A DNA stretch of 63,889 nucleotides, from contig NQMI01000181.1 in the NCBI GenBank assembly GCA_002270565.1, forward strand, positions 19,591-83,479, given 5' to 3'. The position numbers and the translations under genes are program-made. Numbering within the stretch: the first letter of the stretch is position 1; the number at the start of each line of letters is the position of its first letter. The notes under the pieces were generated by a model. The model did no database searches. It worked only from the letters and a program-made list of their open reading frames with translations, and had not been told where the DNA came from. Below are positions 23,401 through 36,894 of the stretch, piece after piece. This DNA is from Stenocarpella maydis (Eukaryota; Ascomycota; Sordariomycetes; Diaporthales; Diaporthaceae).

Positions 23401-24774
23401 AGGCGGTATCCTGCGGGAAACACGTCATGTTTTGATCAAACATGATTTTGTTCAATGTTCCAATTCAACGGCCAACCACCTACGACGGCAAACTGAAGAT
23501 GCATGCCTACACCTTAACCCCCCCCCCTGCCCTAGGAACACATCCAGAGCTTCCCAGCTTGAGCTCAGCTTCAGCTTATTAGGCTCGGCTCACCCATCCA
23601 ATCCTCCCCACACGCATTCAACCCTTACCTAGGTACTTAAATCACCCCAGCAGAACCAGATACCCAGAACTGGCCAGTCACATTGCAAAGGCAGTGCTGC
23701 GTGAAAGCTTGCGTGCAAACAACAACAGAACTCATAGCATGTGGCCCAAGAGTCATGTTCATTCCCTCGATATGGCCAAACATCTATCAGTATCACCCAG
23801 CCTAGTGCGCATGACCTAAGTAGGTAGCGGACTTTGCCATGAAAAGTATTCGGCTATCGCCAGTCTTTCGCTCCTAATGATCAATTACACTCATCCCAAG
23901 CTTGAACACTGTCCCCGTCATACAAGTTGATGACTAGAATCATTGCTAGGGTCGTCCGAGACTACATCGAGTTGGCCGACCGAGGTTGGAACTGAGCAAG
24001 CTAAACGAGAATCAACTCTCTTAGCTGGGCAAGAAATACTTTATTTCTCCCGTTCATAAACTATTCTGAACGAATAGCATATTTTAAGCACTTATGCCCC
24101 CCTTCCGAAGAACCTATGTTGAGACTCTTACGACAGAAATATTCAAAGGAGAAGAAAAAAAGGGAGTCTCAGCCCGTATCACCTAATACTCTTATTAAGG
24201 GACTGCTGTGGATATTAACGTGAGGAATGCCGGGGCAGCTGCGCCTGGATCGGAGATTATTCTTTCGGCCAGGGGCCGAATAATAAGTGCGGTAGAGCCC
24301 TAGAGGACTCCATCTGATGACATCCGGTGCATACTACTTTATACCACGATGTTCTATAATGGGGGGATCTTTTTTTAACATCAAATAGATTATACTGGCC
24401 TGATATTTAGTCCGAAACACCATCAGCACCACGGCGGGAACAAATTCCTCCGTGCACTCGGTTAAAGGTATTTGTTGCTATAAGCGAGAGACCCACCTGC
24501 CATGTGGGCATCTCCATTCTGCTGCTGTTGCTCTCTTAGGAATCACTGCCGAACGCAGAACGGAACGGGCCCTCCGCCAAGCCAATCGGGCCATGAACCC
24601 CCGTTCGGAGCCTTTCCGCCTCGGTCAATGTTGGTTCGTGCCAAAGCTTGCGCGGCCGTCGCGCTTATACGAGATCAACTGAGGCTCTTTACATGATAAC
24701 GGCCAATGCCTGCCATTTTGGAGGACCTCCAATTCTTTCCTGTCAGGTAGACCTCAGGTGCACTGCTTCGCATC
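20439..24774. other. 4.3-kb gene-poor interval
   Basis: It lies between the divergent start of the Zn2Cys6 gene and the GH53 start. Several open frames of 90-196 codons exist on both strands, but they are arginine/proline-rich, overlap each other and show no recognisable motif, so none is called. An imperfect palindrome sits at 24257-24286. The region 24000-24450 is more AT-rich and may be an old transposon fragment. The rest may be promoter or noncoding-transcript sequence. Confidence 0.5.
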
Positions 24775-26075
<1,301 letters not shown>

Positions 26076-26527
26076 TCGGTATAGGAGTCATGCATCGCTA
26101 ATTACACCGTGGCGAAGGGAGACACCAAAAGATCAAGTTATCCCAGACCGTGCTGGAGAATACTGTGTGGACTCTAGCCTTGTTGTCATAACGGCGACGT
26201 AAGCTAGCTATTGCCGATTTCAAAGTGACTGGTTTGAGTTTCAAGTTGCTCACTTAGCACTACACACCACACATGTAGGCATAGACACCGAACTGGCACC
26301 TAGGCTATGAACGACATAAGCATTCCATTAACGTGTCTGACCGATAACCATCACATGACCACCTTCAGCTTCCTTTCCGAAGACCTGGACGTCTTTCCTT
26401 CATAGGAAACATAGCAACTTGTAAGGCTAACTTGACACTTGATTCACTCCAAATTACCGTTTGACTGGTTGTGGCTGTCACGAACATGATAGCAAATTAA
26501 AACAGCCGGCCAAGCTTTTGCTCGTCA
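26076..26527. other. Intergenic region between convergent genes
   Basis: Short spacer between the GH53 stop and the stop of the minus-strand regulator. No gene seen. Confidence 0.5.
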
Positions 26528-29207
26528 TCACCCCAAAATCTCTTCACACTTTTGTCGGCGCTCTTTTTCATAGTCGACATAGCACACTGCGGCTTGCCCT
26601 ACCTTGTCCCGGTAGTCTTCTCGGGATGAATTAGTGGTCTTCAAAATTTCAGCAGCTTTCTGAAGCTGCTCCTCGTATCGTTCCTTGGCCCACAGCACCA
26701 CTTCGACTGATTTCTGGAAAGGAAACCAGGCTTCACTGCATCTGTCCGTTTCAGTTGAAGCGTCGACGGATGGATTGCATGTGCATGTTCCCACGTCCTT
26801 CATCTCGATGACCGCACTACTTTCCTCGACGTCTTGTGTCTGAATTCCAGTGTTTCTGGTATCCCTTGGGAGAGATGTTTGGGTTGATGCATCTGCCATG
26901 GCGGGCAGAGAGGCCGCTGGTGTCTGAGTTCGCAAAGCCATGGGAAGCGGAAAAGTCACAAGACCCTCCCTGTTGCGTCCTTCTGCCCTGGTGGAGCCCG
27001 TGGCTGCCGTGTCTTGTATGTCTGGATAGGTGCACGGTCTATTCTTATTTATACATGGGCCACAAGCCGGCTTGATCCGGTCACATTTTTGTTTTCTGCG
27101 CCTACAGCCCGTACAAGGTGTTTTGGCCAATTCTTGTTGGGCCCCTTCTGAACCAGCTGTGGTCGAGTCTCGGGCAGGTGGCGCAGCAGCAGACACTCCC
27201 TTGTCGTTCAAAGGCACCTTTCTCTTACGGCAAATGCCTAGAGAAGTCTGTGGCCGCCTCTTCAGACCTGGAGACACAGGGGGCTGTGAAATTGATGGTG
27301 CCGAGTCGGGATTATTGCCAGTGGCTGAGGAGGCCGGTCTTTTGAACGGGGAAAGAGGTCGTCGTTTCTGGCGACTACTTGACTGCTTCTCAGCGACTGC
27401 TTGCCGACTGGTACTTTCGCTGACGTGCTGCCCCGATTTCTTACTTGTGGTCCCTGGTCTCCTTGCATTTGTCGAGGTCGGCTTGGGCATCGGCGGTGAT
27501 CTTGCTGCAGGTATTGAGCTCGATGATGTTGGCCGATTGGGTGCGGTGGCTGCTGTAACAGGTAATTGACGATCAGCCTCATCAATGAGTTGAGAATGTT
27601 GGTCTCTAGGAGACGCAGGACGCGCCTCGTCCATACGGCCTGCCTCTGATACCCAATCAAAACTCAGAGGGTCCACGGATGAGCCGGCCGTATTTGCCGG
27701 AATCAATGGAGTCGTATCCAACGCTCCGCTATCAATCAAGAAGAGGGTTTCTCCTTGTATAATCTCCATTGGGAGACGTTTTTGGTCATCGAGGACAACG
27801 CCGTCCCTACTTTGCGCTGCCAGCGCCCAGCCATCCACGGGGGTCTGAAAGTTGCGTCGTATATAGTTTGCAGCATGGAGGCAAAGTTCGCCCACCGTCG
27901 TCGAAGGCAGGACATTCAATGTAAACTCCCACCGGGTCCCGGGGTGCGAGGATGGGCGGACACGCACGGCGTCAGGGGCGATGACCTGAATTTTGATAGG
28001 CACTCCCTGTGCTGCGACTGAACGGGTTCGAGAGGGTGGCCTCTCAAAGGAAGTGGCTGACGAGGGGCGCTCACTGTACAGGTAGGTTCCCGAGGTGCTG
28101 ATACTGAGGGTTGAGGGCGAGGCACGACCAATCTGGTTTGCAACATCTCCAATGAAGACGTCATCAGGACGCCTTCCGGTCAGTTGTTCTATGCCCATCA
28201 GGGCTTGAGGATTTGGTGTCATAGATTCCCGTCTGTTTGTTTGTGCGGGATAATATGCAGGCGAGTGGCTTGCAATTGAGGCACGACGCACGACGGATTC
28301 ATACTGTGGTACTCCCTCGCCGAAACTTCCCAGGTCCAGGTGTCTGCTGGCTGAACGCCTATGTTGGCTTGAGCCGCCGGGGCGAAAACCCTGAAAGCCA
28401 CGAGGCAGATAGAGTGGATTGCTGTAACCATGGGCTGGAAGTCTGTCATGGGAAGGGAGAGTGGTACTTGGCCTCAATGGACGTGGAGCTGGGACCGCAT
28501 TATAAGTTACACCCCGTGGCCTGGCGGTATGCGCTCGCCGCATTGGTTGCAGTGGTAGGAGGCCAGACCGTGTGTGGGCAACGGTGTCTAGTGGCGGCCC
28601 CATCATAGGTCGTCTCTGTGGCATCAGTGGCGTCTGAGGTCGCACCCCAGGTCCCATCGAGGATTTCATCGGGTGCTCTATAGGAGAGGTCCCATGCGAG
28701 ATCCGGGACTGAGAGTACGCGCGTTGAGGGAGATTCGGATGCATGAGGTTTTCGAACACATTTTTGAGGTGGCAGTGCCTCATTCCAGCAACCTGCGCCA
28801 AATAGCTGACAGCGGTGTCGAAATCCTGTGAGCTGCGGATAAAGAGCTGGACTGTCTTCAGCGAAGCTCCGAGCATGGTGTCCGATTCATCCTCGCCCAG
28901 TGATGGAAAGGCGAGCTGCAGCATCTTCTGCTCGCTGATGGAGCTGAATTGGTCGCCTCCGGTGGACTTCCTTTCGCCATGCGTGCCGAGGTCCCATTCC
29001 GCCTGGGAGCCGATCAGATTGGATGCTCGGCTAGAAAATTTGGTTACTAACCAATGTACTGCCATCGGCATGTATCTGCATCATGTGCTTGTCTTGTTCC
29101 TCGTCCTTGAGAGTAAGGGTGGCCGCACGGTCGAATGGCTGGAGGTTGCCCTCGACCACAATACGGCTCAGGGCCAGGCGGTGGATGACAGGCTCCTTGG
29201 AAGCCAT
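26528..29207 (-). CDS. Regulator with ubiquitin-like region and C-terminal Zn2Cys6 cluster
   Basis: Two exons, 29207-29052 and 29002-26528, joined by a 49-nt intron (GTTAGT...CAG), give 876 residues. The intron was chosen because it keeps the frame and gives a new start MASKEPVIHRLALSRIVVEG; starting at the next ATG (29071) would lose this segment. Residues about 387-478 (IKIQVIAPDAVRVRPSSHPG to GETLFLID) look like a beta-grasp, ubiquitin-like fold. The zinc cluster (CTGCRRRKQKC, then CGPCINKNRPC) lies at about 682-709, so close to the C-terminus rather than the usual N-terminus. It is followed by four TQT-like motifs and a final charged helix (YEEQLQKAAEILK). Long Ser/Pro-rich linkers lie between. 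There is no fungal-specific regulatory domain. Its role is unknown; nuclear DNA binding is inferred from the cluster alone. It shares a 934-bp divergent promoter with rsc9. Confidence 0.82.
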
Positions 29208-29695
29208 GTTTGGAACATCTGAGGGTAAGATGTCTGGAATTTTATATAGGATCCATACGCCACAGGAGACAGATCAATCATGGACATCTAGGATCGCCCA
29301 TTCGCCGAAGACAGTGATCTCTGCCGTCAAACCCGGATGCCGCGTGGAGGGCCACGCGAGGCTGAAGGCAAAAGATCAGCTGTGAAGGAGGTGATCGGAT
29401 CTGGGTTTTGAATAATGGTCAATGGAAAGGGGGGAGATTTGGTGGAAGAGAGAATATAAATCGGTGGGCTCGAAGGACGATCGAATTGTCAGGTACGGAA
29501 GTCGAGGGACGGAAGGAGGAGAAGCCCAGCAGGTATGAGAAAAGAAGCGTAATCGGAGGTGCTCTCGCACTTCCTGCACGCTTTTAATGTCTGCATACCT
29601 GAATGACCCTGAATCTCGGAGTGCCTTCCTCTTCAACTGGGAGTCTGGTATACTTGGAAGGAGCTGCTGTACAATAACTACATACAGAGTGCGAC

Positions 29696-29745
29696 GTACC
29701 TAAGTACCCACGTACCGAAGTACCCGCATACCGAAGTACCCAAGT
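29696..29745 (+). repeat. Short tandem repeat in the divergent promoter
   Basis: About three units of 16 bp (GTACCGAAGTACCCGC type) in the shared upstream region of the regulator and rsc9. A CTG-like trinucleotide run lies at about 29850-29878 nearby. Confidence 0.6.
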
Positions 29746-30141
29746 AGTCACGCTGCGAATTGATGCAGGGGCTGGTAGCGAATCTGCCGATTGGGCTACC
29801 AAGTCAAGATGGTCCGTGCCCATCGCTGGGCCCAAAAATCCCCAGCCTGCTGCTACTGCTGCTGCTGCTGCTACTGCTTTTGCGACGGACCAGCCGAGCT
29901 TCAGCTGCAACCCATACGTATTGACCTTTATCATCTGGGCCTCTGCATTTGCACCTGCACCGAGACCAGCTGATCTCCATCACCAACGCGTCTCGCAGGT
30001 CCAAGACTGGACCCCTTCACAGCGCGCGACAACACATCGTCCTCCTCAGCGATCTACACGCGACAATTGTCCCCAGTGCTCGTGCGCCGTCACTGACAAA
30101 CAACACGCCTTCGCCCCGCGCGGTTGGCAGACTCGGCCACG

Positions 30142-33100
30142 ATGGTTTCTCAACGCCCCCCCGAGCACGTTATTGATCGCACTCCCGAGTACGAGGAATT
30201 CATCAATAAGCTGAGAGAGTTCCACACCGAGCGAGGAACCAGGTTCGACCCAGAGCCCAAGATCACCCCTTACCAGCTCGACCTTCTGAAGATCTTCAAC
30301 CACGTCGTCCAGAGCGGCGGCTATGACAGGATCACCGATGAGAAGCTGGCCTGGCGCAGGGTCTGCGCAGAGCTTGGCATCCGCGCCTCCAACGAGGCCG
30401 CCGCTGCCTTCAGTCTCAAGACGGCCTATTACAAGAACCTTGCCGCCTACGAGATCCGCACCGTCCACAACCAGACCCCCCCGCCCCCCGAGATCCTCGA
30501 GGAGACCTCAGCTAAGGGCGGCTCCCTCCTGACCCGCACCCTCAGCAACTTCAAGCCAAAGGACCGTCGTGACACCTCCACCCAGAACTCTCCTGCCCCG
30601 TCTGGTGATGACGGAACCCCCGCCCGCGAGAGCAGGCCCGAGGAGCCTCCCAGCACCGGTCGTGCTGCCCGAGGTCTGCGCCAGGCCCCGCCCCAGAGGG
30701 TCATTTTCCAACCAGAGACTGGCCCGACGCGGCCACCGCGACACTCTTCGGCGCAACACCATGCTGGATCCTCCACACCGCAAGGCAGCCACAGCTCTCA
30801 CGGCCACGGCCACTCGAATTCACAAGGAAATGGACATGGCCAGATCCAAGGCTCGAGCCGCATGCCCTCCCACCAGATGGCACACGCGCCCCTTGGCCAG
30901 ATTCCCCAGCCGCACATTGTTCGCGGCGGTGCGTCCGCCAGTTTCACCCCCCAGAACTACGAGTACCAATCACCAACCGTCGAGAGGTACCGGCCTCCAG
31001 TCAATGCCCCACTGCCCCTTCGTCCCGTCGAGACACCCTCGAACGCCCCGGCAAAGTTTGTGAGGCCGAGACGCCAACTCGATCCTGCACCACCTGCGAC
31101 CAACCGCCAGGCACCTCTACCTGGTAGTAAGTTGCACCCCATACCAGGACCCTGCATCAGTGTGCTGATCATCTGTGCTTCTAGGCTTGCCAGTCCAACC
31201 GTCTCCCTTCGACGGCCCCAACATTTACGCTCGATGCCTGTACGCACTCCGTTCCGGAATCCCAGAGGAGCAATCATTTGCTCTGCATCATCTGCTGAAG
31301 ATATCTTATGAGAGGGGTGATCGCTACAAGTTTGATGCCTTTCCCGGATTGGCAGAGGGTCTGGTGGAAATGGCCCTCAAGGTCGGCAGCCTCTTCTGGG
31401 ACGTTGACTTCACCATATCCTACGACCCCGAGGCCGAGGGATATGATATCGGAGAGCTCGACGGGGTCAATGGCACGGCAGACATCATTGAGCGGATCGA
31501 CCAGCTGAAACCTCGGTCCGGACAGGATCATATACAGCCCGCCAATTTCGCCGACCAGATGGTCTTGGTCACCGAGGCCTCGCTGGCTATCCGCAACATG
31601 CTCATGCTGCGCGAGAACGGGGAGTCCATGGCTGACTTCCCGCCACTGCGGGATCTCTTGTGCATCATTCTTTGCTTGCCGTCCAATGGAGCCACTGTGG
31701 AGCTGAAGCATTGCGCGCTGGATATCGCGGAGCAGCTCACCCCCGAGCTGGCGCTCAGCGCAGACGATCCTCTGTACCGCTCACTCCTCGCACAGCTCTT
31801 GTCGAACGACCGTGGCCAGATACTGACGTCTCTGCGCGCCCTTGGCCGCATATCCATGAACCTCGCAGAGGCCAACAAACTTGGTGATGTCCCTCTGGAC
31901 ATTCTTGAGACAATCATTGACTGGCTGATGCTTAACGACGATGAGCTTCTCGATGCCTGTCTTGACTTCCTCTACCAGTACACCGCTGTTGTGTCCAACA
32001 TTGAGACTCTGCTCGGATTCCGAACAACCAAGCCAGATAAGCCCGAAAGTCTGGTCAAACACCTGGTTCGCCTTCTTTCCCATGGTGCCAAGCGAGTCGT
32101 GAAGGAACAGATAATCAAGCCCGAGGTGCGCATTCCCTACAGCGAGGAGGTCGCGCCGTTGCCGCAGGACCTGCAGGAACGTCTCTTGGCAATGGAGGAG
32201 CCCGAGCGATGCTACATGTGGCTCCGGTGTCTTTTTGAGGAGGACCCCGATGCCAGTATTACGCAGATTGCCATCTGGACCGCCTACCAATCATCATTTA
32301 GTAGCCGACTCTCACAGATGGGCAAGACCATGATATCTCCCGCAGATTTCATTAGAAACGTGAATCACGTCTGGACCACTGCTGGCGCGCAGATCATCAA
32401 AGCACCCAACGGCTCGAACCAGAAGTTCATCATCAAGGGAATTCGGGCTCGAACTAGACCGGTAGATCCAGACAATGACGGCAGAGAATACTTCCGGTGC
32501 CTCTGGACCCTTCCGATGGCTCCAGGCCAGAAGTTCCAGAAGTGCAACAACTTCTTCGCCAACGCAGAGAAGATGTACGAGCACATCCTGCTGGCGCACA
32601 TGCAGGAGAAGCCCGACGCAGATGGCAAGTATCTGAATAAGGAATCGGATTACCGTTGCCTTTGGGCGGGCTGTCACAAGATTACCGGCAACGCCAAGAT
32701 GGCCCTAGGAACATTCATGTCGCACGTCAAGACGCACTTGATGGCTGTCCAACAGAACTTCGAGCCTATGGTCACGCCCACCCAGAGCAACAGCGCCTCA
32801 GACAGCACGTCTTCCAACAACAGCGGACCCAGCCCAACCGCCAACCCCGCCAAGAGGGCCAAGAGAGCACACTTCGTGCCTGCAAAGTCGCTGAATCTCA
32901 CATACGAGGAGACCATGACAGCGCGAGACGAGCGCAACCCCAACGGCCCGCTGCAGCCCGCCGGCACGCCCTTCAGCGCGGTGCTTGTGCTGCGCAATAT
33001 CGCGCGCAATGTGGTCAAGACGGAGGCGCAGGAGCAGCTCATCGAGGAGCAGAGGCTCAAGGGCGTGCCCGAGGGTGCTCTCGGCTGGAACGAACAGCTG

Positions 33101-33202
33101 TTCCGCGTGGTCCTGCCCCGCCTGCATGAGATCATGACCGAGAACCGCGTGCTTGCCCAGCCCATCTCGACACTCCTGGAGCTGATTGACGACCGGGGCT
33201 AG
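30142..33202 (+). CDS. rsc9: RSC chromatin-remodelling complex subunit Rsc9 (ARID protein)
   Basis: Two exons, 30142-31126 and 31185-33202, with intron 31127-31184 (GTAAGT...TAG, branch GCTGAT), give 1,000 residues. Residues about 10-110 form an ARID DNA-binding domain (EEFINKLREFHTERGTRFD, KIFNHVVQSGGYDRITDEKL, WRRVCAELGI). A low-complexity His/Ser/Pro linker follows, then an armadillo-like helical region from exon 2 (NIYARCLYALRSGIPEEQSF). Around 700-775 is an RFX-like winged-helix segment (SPADFIRNVNHVWTTAG), and then two C2H2-like fingers (CLW...KC...HILLAH and CLWAGC...HVKTH). This is the order found in fungal Rsc9 and animal ARID2. It acts in the nucleus as part of the SWI/SNF-type RSC remodeller. 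The start is the first ATG in frame. Confidence 0.9.
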
Positions 33203-34363
33203 CGGGCCTTGGGATCGCCGTCGCCGCCCTGGTGATTTACCGTGGCGATGCGAAAGAAACCCATGGACCCACCTCGCCTCTCCTATTTGACGAGGATGAT
33301 TTGCGTTCTGAGAAGACTGTCGTGTGTGGTCGCTTCATTTGGGAGGCATGATGTGGCGCAAGCCTGGCTTGGCTCTCTGCACAGTGGAAGACGCCGTTAT
33401 GAGAGTGCCTTTGGGGGCATGTTGAAATGTCAGTGAGGGATGTGGGGCCCCGGTGATGGATAAACCGCCTAGACATCTGGATGACGAAGGTTTGGCGGGT
33501 GCTCGAGTTGGCCTGATCTAGTGTGAGAATCTGTTTGTCTTAGCAGGCGAATGCCAGCCGGACGTGTCTCCCAGGCTGCTGGTTTTGCAGATGAGCGATT
33601 CCTTTTTTGCATTAACCCGATCATGGTCCATTTTCTTTTTCACGATGGCGTTGATGATAACTTGGTGGCGCAGGGAAGGTCTCATGAGGAGGGGCTAGGA
33701 TTGAAAAAGAAGAAATCGTTTATTATACGGATTAGACCGCTTATTACCGCCGCCCTAATTCTCTTGTTCTGACTACCCGATCCGAAAGGTGGGTTCAGCG
33801 GAAAGGCCTCTCGGAAGGTAGCGGTTATGAATGGATAGCTTTCACTATTGATGTCTCTTGGTCCCACGTGTCTGCTGTGATCTTGCCATCGTGGCCAAGA
33901 TCTTTGGCTGCTTCTCTCAGCTTTCGCGCAGCTTCTGACGTCGAGGTAGAACTACAAGCAGGTGCAGGGCAGTCGAAAAGACATGGGACATCATTTGCAC
34001 ACTGCTTCAAGCTAGATAACAATTTGTCTGGAATAGTGGCCTCTGTCCATCAAGGGTGGTCCTCTGGGCGACCTTCAAATAGCTTCTTTGCGGCGCTTCC
34101 TTGGAGCTTGTAAACCAGTCAACACCCAATTTGCATAGGGACTCGAATTTGTTTTAGCATCTTAAATACTCACCCAGGAGGGAAGTCTAGAGGCATATGA
34201 GGTATAGTACCCAGGTATGTCAGTGAGATTATGGCTGAAGTCTGCCTTGGCAGTCACAATTTGTGGATCAGCTCCCCATAATCATGGAGGCAACTCACAA
34301 GTTGGTGACTAGAGCCCAGATTCTGTCTGCAGCAAGATATGCTACCTTCGAAATGTTGAAATC
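33203..34363. other. Intergenic region
   Basis: Downstream of rsc9. A 65-codon minus-strand open frame at 33825-34022 (cysteine-rich start, charged end) has no recognised family and is not called. Confidence 0.4.
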
Positions 34364-34822
34364 AGGCACGCGTTCTGCCATGGCAATCTTTTCTTTCCTC
34401 GAGACCGAGAGGACGAACTCGACGAGTTGCACGAGGAACACCGCGTTCTAGCGGCACTGCTCAATGATCTGGCAGCACAGCTCGAGGCGGATCTGGAACT
34501 ATATGTCGGTGAATATCCATCATTTTGGCATCGCTATTGGCTTCCCACAATACGAAAGGCCTTGGAGTCCCTCGAAGGCACTGAAATGGAGGAGGCGGAC
34601 AGGGCAGCTGCGCAGGATATTGGAGTAGTGTGGGATAACCTGGAAACTGGAAAAGGAGGAAAGTCTTGCACTGAAGGCGATTGGACCGCATATCAATACG
34701 ATGAGGCTGATTGGAAGTCCGAAATCGATGAGGTAGACATGGTTCACATATTATACACAGTGGAGGATTGGACTGCCAGCCTCGGTCTATTTATGTCAAA
34801 AGCTGGGTTGTCTGCTGGCTGA
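34364..34822 (+). pseudogene. Open frame without a start, unknown protein remnant
   Basis: The frame is open from at least 34364 to a stop at 34822 and has protein-like composition: an acidic coiled-coil-like piece (DREDELDELHEEHRVL), LEADLELYVGEYPSFWHRYW, then an acidic end with DEADWKSEIDEVDMVH. No ATG in this frame lies near the beginning, and the preceding frame (34263-34451) is also open, which suggests a frameshift near 34380 or a missing upstream exon. I recognise no family. It may be the 3' half of a broken gene, or the last exon of a gene whose intron I cannot place. Confidence 0.4.
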
Positions 34823-35300
34823 GGATTCAGGCTTAGGGATTGATCCGAGCACCATGAGTATCGCGACCTAAATACTGTGTTATATCATATACCCGAATGG
34901 TGAGGAACAGTTGTACTGCGCCCCGTGCCCAGCGCCACCACATGGAGCGCGGGTGGCGATGGGATGTTGAATTCTGGGCCTGGTGACTGGCTACCCCATC
35001 TGCTGAGTTGGAAAGTTAAGAATGAATGCTTTATCTTTTTGGAAGATATTTCCATGGTCTATTTATAGAGCCGGTATAATAAGTAAGGCCAGATATCTAT
35101 CTAATAGAGTCATTTTACAACTGCCTCTAAAAAAGAGATTTATAACAAATCCTTTATATAATTCAAAATATAAAGACACATTTATACAAGGCAAATTAAC
35201 TTGTGATGAAGTTTAGAAAGAGAAATTAAAGTCTTTATAGACGAGTAGCAAATAATACAATGCGAGTACAGCCAAAAGTTAATCAAGGCTTGTTCTTAAT

Positions 35301-35411
35301 TGACAAGACAGGGACTCGAACCCTGGAATCTTTCGATACTAGTATACTCCTGATTATTCAGGAAGGACAGAATCCTTGAGACTAGCGCCTTAACCACTCG
35401 GCCATCTTGCC
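35301..35411 (-). tRNA. tRNA-Leu (anticodon CAA) with intron
   Basis: The minus strand folds as a class II tRNA: acceptor GGCAAGA pairing with TCTTGTC, D arm GCCGAGTGGTTAAGGC, anticodon stem CTAGT/ACTAG with loop CT-CAA-G, a long variable arm, and T arm CAGGG-TTCGAGT-CCCTG. A 30-nt intron (35374-35345) interrupts after the base 3' of the anticodon, the standard tRNA intron position. Anticodon CAA reads UUG leucine codons. The internal A and B boxes look intact, so it should be transcribed by RNA polymerase III. Confidence 0.93.
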
Positions 35412-36828
35412 TGGTAACATACTAATTATGTTCTAATTTTGATTACCATGTTCAAACGATTCCTGATAAGATGAAGAACTTGTTATTGAAACCTTCACAC
35501 AGAGTTGTCTCCCATTCGGTCCCTCCCAATTTGAGAGTTGTAGTAGTCTTACTTTGAGTGTTTCAAACTTAGAACTGGCATATAAGACTTTTAATCTATA
35601 GTATGTCCAGTTGAGCATATTCCTCAGCGTACTATTGATCATAATGAATGGCCTATGAGTTTCCCGCTGGGCTGAGACTCCCGCCATCTACCTAGACTTG
35701 CTTGGGTATATTCAGTTCATATGCTCTTTAATACATCAATAAGGGTACTTAGACAGAATAGCAACTTGCCAAAGGCCCTGTTTGATGACTACCTTTATGA
35801 CAACTCATACTTACCATTCCCTGTCTACTGGGCAATATTGGATAGCTGCAGTGTTGCTTTATTTATATAAGTTGGAATCACTCAGTACGTGATAGGATTA
35901 GACTGTTCTAGGCTTTAGAGTTTAGCCCTGAGATGATATTCTGTGAATTATTGCTCTCAGGATTGGGCGTTATCGGGAATTGGAATGCTGTGAAGGGGCG
36001 CTGGCCTTTGTATTGCGTTTGATAGTGTACGTGCCATTCAACAAGTCACTGCTAAGTTTCTACTTCTCATTAGTCATCGCCTTGAGAGGTAACGTCCCGC
36101 GTATCTTTTGTCGATCATCCACGGCCGAAATGGCCACAGTCTCGTTCTTGTCTTCCTTCACGATCTCGGCTATCATGTCAACATGCACTTTTAAGCCATA
36201 CATGACATGACTCTCGCAGAGCTTCCTCGAATAGCCAGGAGGTTAAGGTCCAAGACACTATCCGCACCAGAACAGAGCGCCTCAAACCTTTGCGATCGTG
36301 AGCCATGTGCTTCGAAGGAACTGGTCCAAATACGTACCTTTTGGCGAGTGAGTTTCACCCCTCGCAGGGCCCACAGCCGATTTGGGTTACCCGAAAGGGC
36401 AGCCTTTCCGACACATAACATATAGTTTAAATTGATCATGGTGCTGGCGATTTCCTGGGAAATCCACATTGGCGCAAAGAAGTCCTTTTGATGCTCCGTT
36501 TCTTCCACACCAATTCGGATTTGAAATTGACAGGTGTGTACTATATTGATAGCCAGTGGACAAAACCCATTCTCTCCAGCAACTTAGCAAAGGATGATGT
36601 CATGCTTCGCTGTGGCAAGGAGCCTGGCTTCCCTCTACCTGGGCTGATTGCTGTGCCATATGTGACACCCACTCAGCCCAGACATTGACCCATTCACTGA
36701 TCTCAGGGTCAAACAGATCCTTCTGAAATTTTAGGTACTAATTTATCTGGTCTGGTGGTACCCATTGTCCCTGGAGAATTGGGGAAGACATTAAGACCAA
36801 CATTAGTATACATCCCACCTTTAGTTAG
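35412..36828. other. Intergenic region between tRNA and transposon
   Basis: No gene recognised. Small open frames (up to 105 codons) overlap one another on both strands without family motifs. Confidence 0.4.
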
Positions 36829-36830
36829 TA

Positions 36831-36880
36831 ACATCATTGCCCCAGCTTCCAGCCGTGCCCCCCTTCCAGCCGCCCTACCC
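36831..36880 (+). repeat. Left terminal inverted repeat of the pogo-type element
   Basis: It matches the reverse complement of 38631-38678 with a few substitutions and one C-run length difference. Confidence 0.85.
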
Positions 36881-36894
36881 ACCCACCATGCCAC

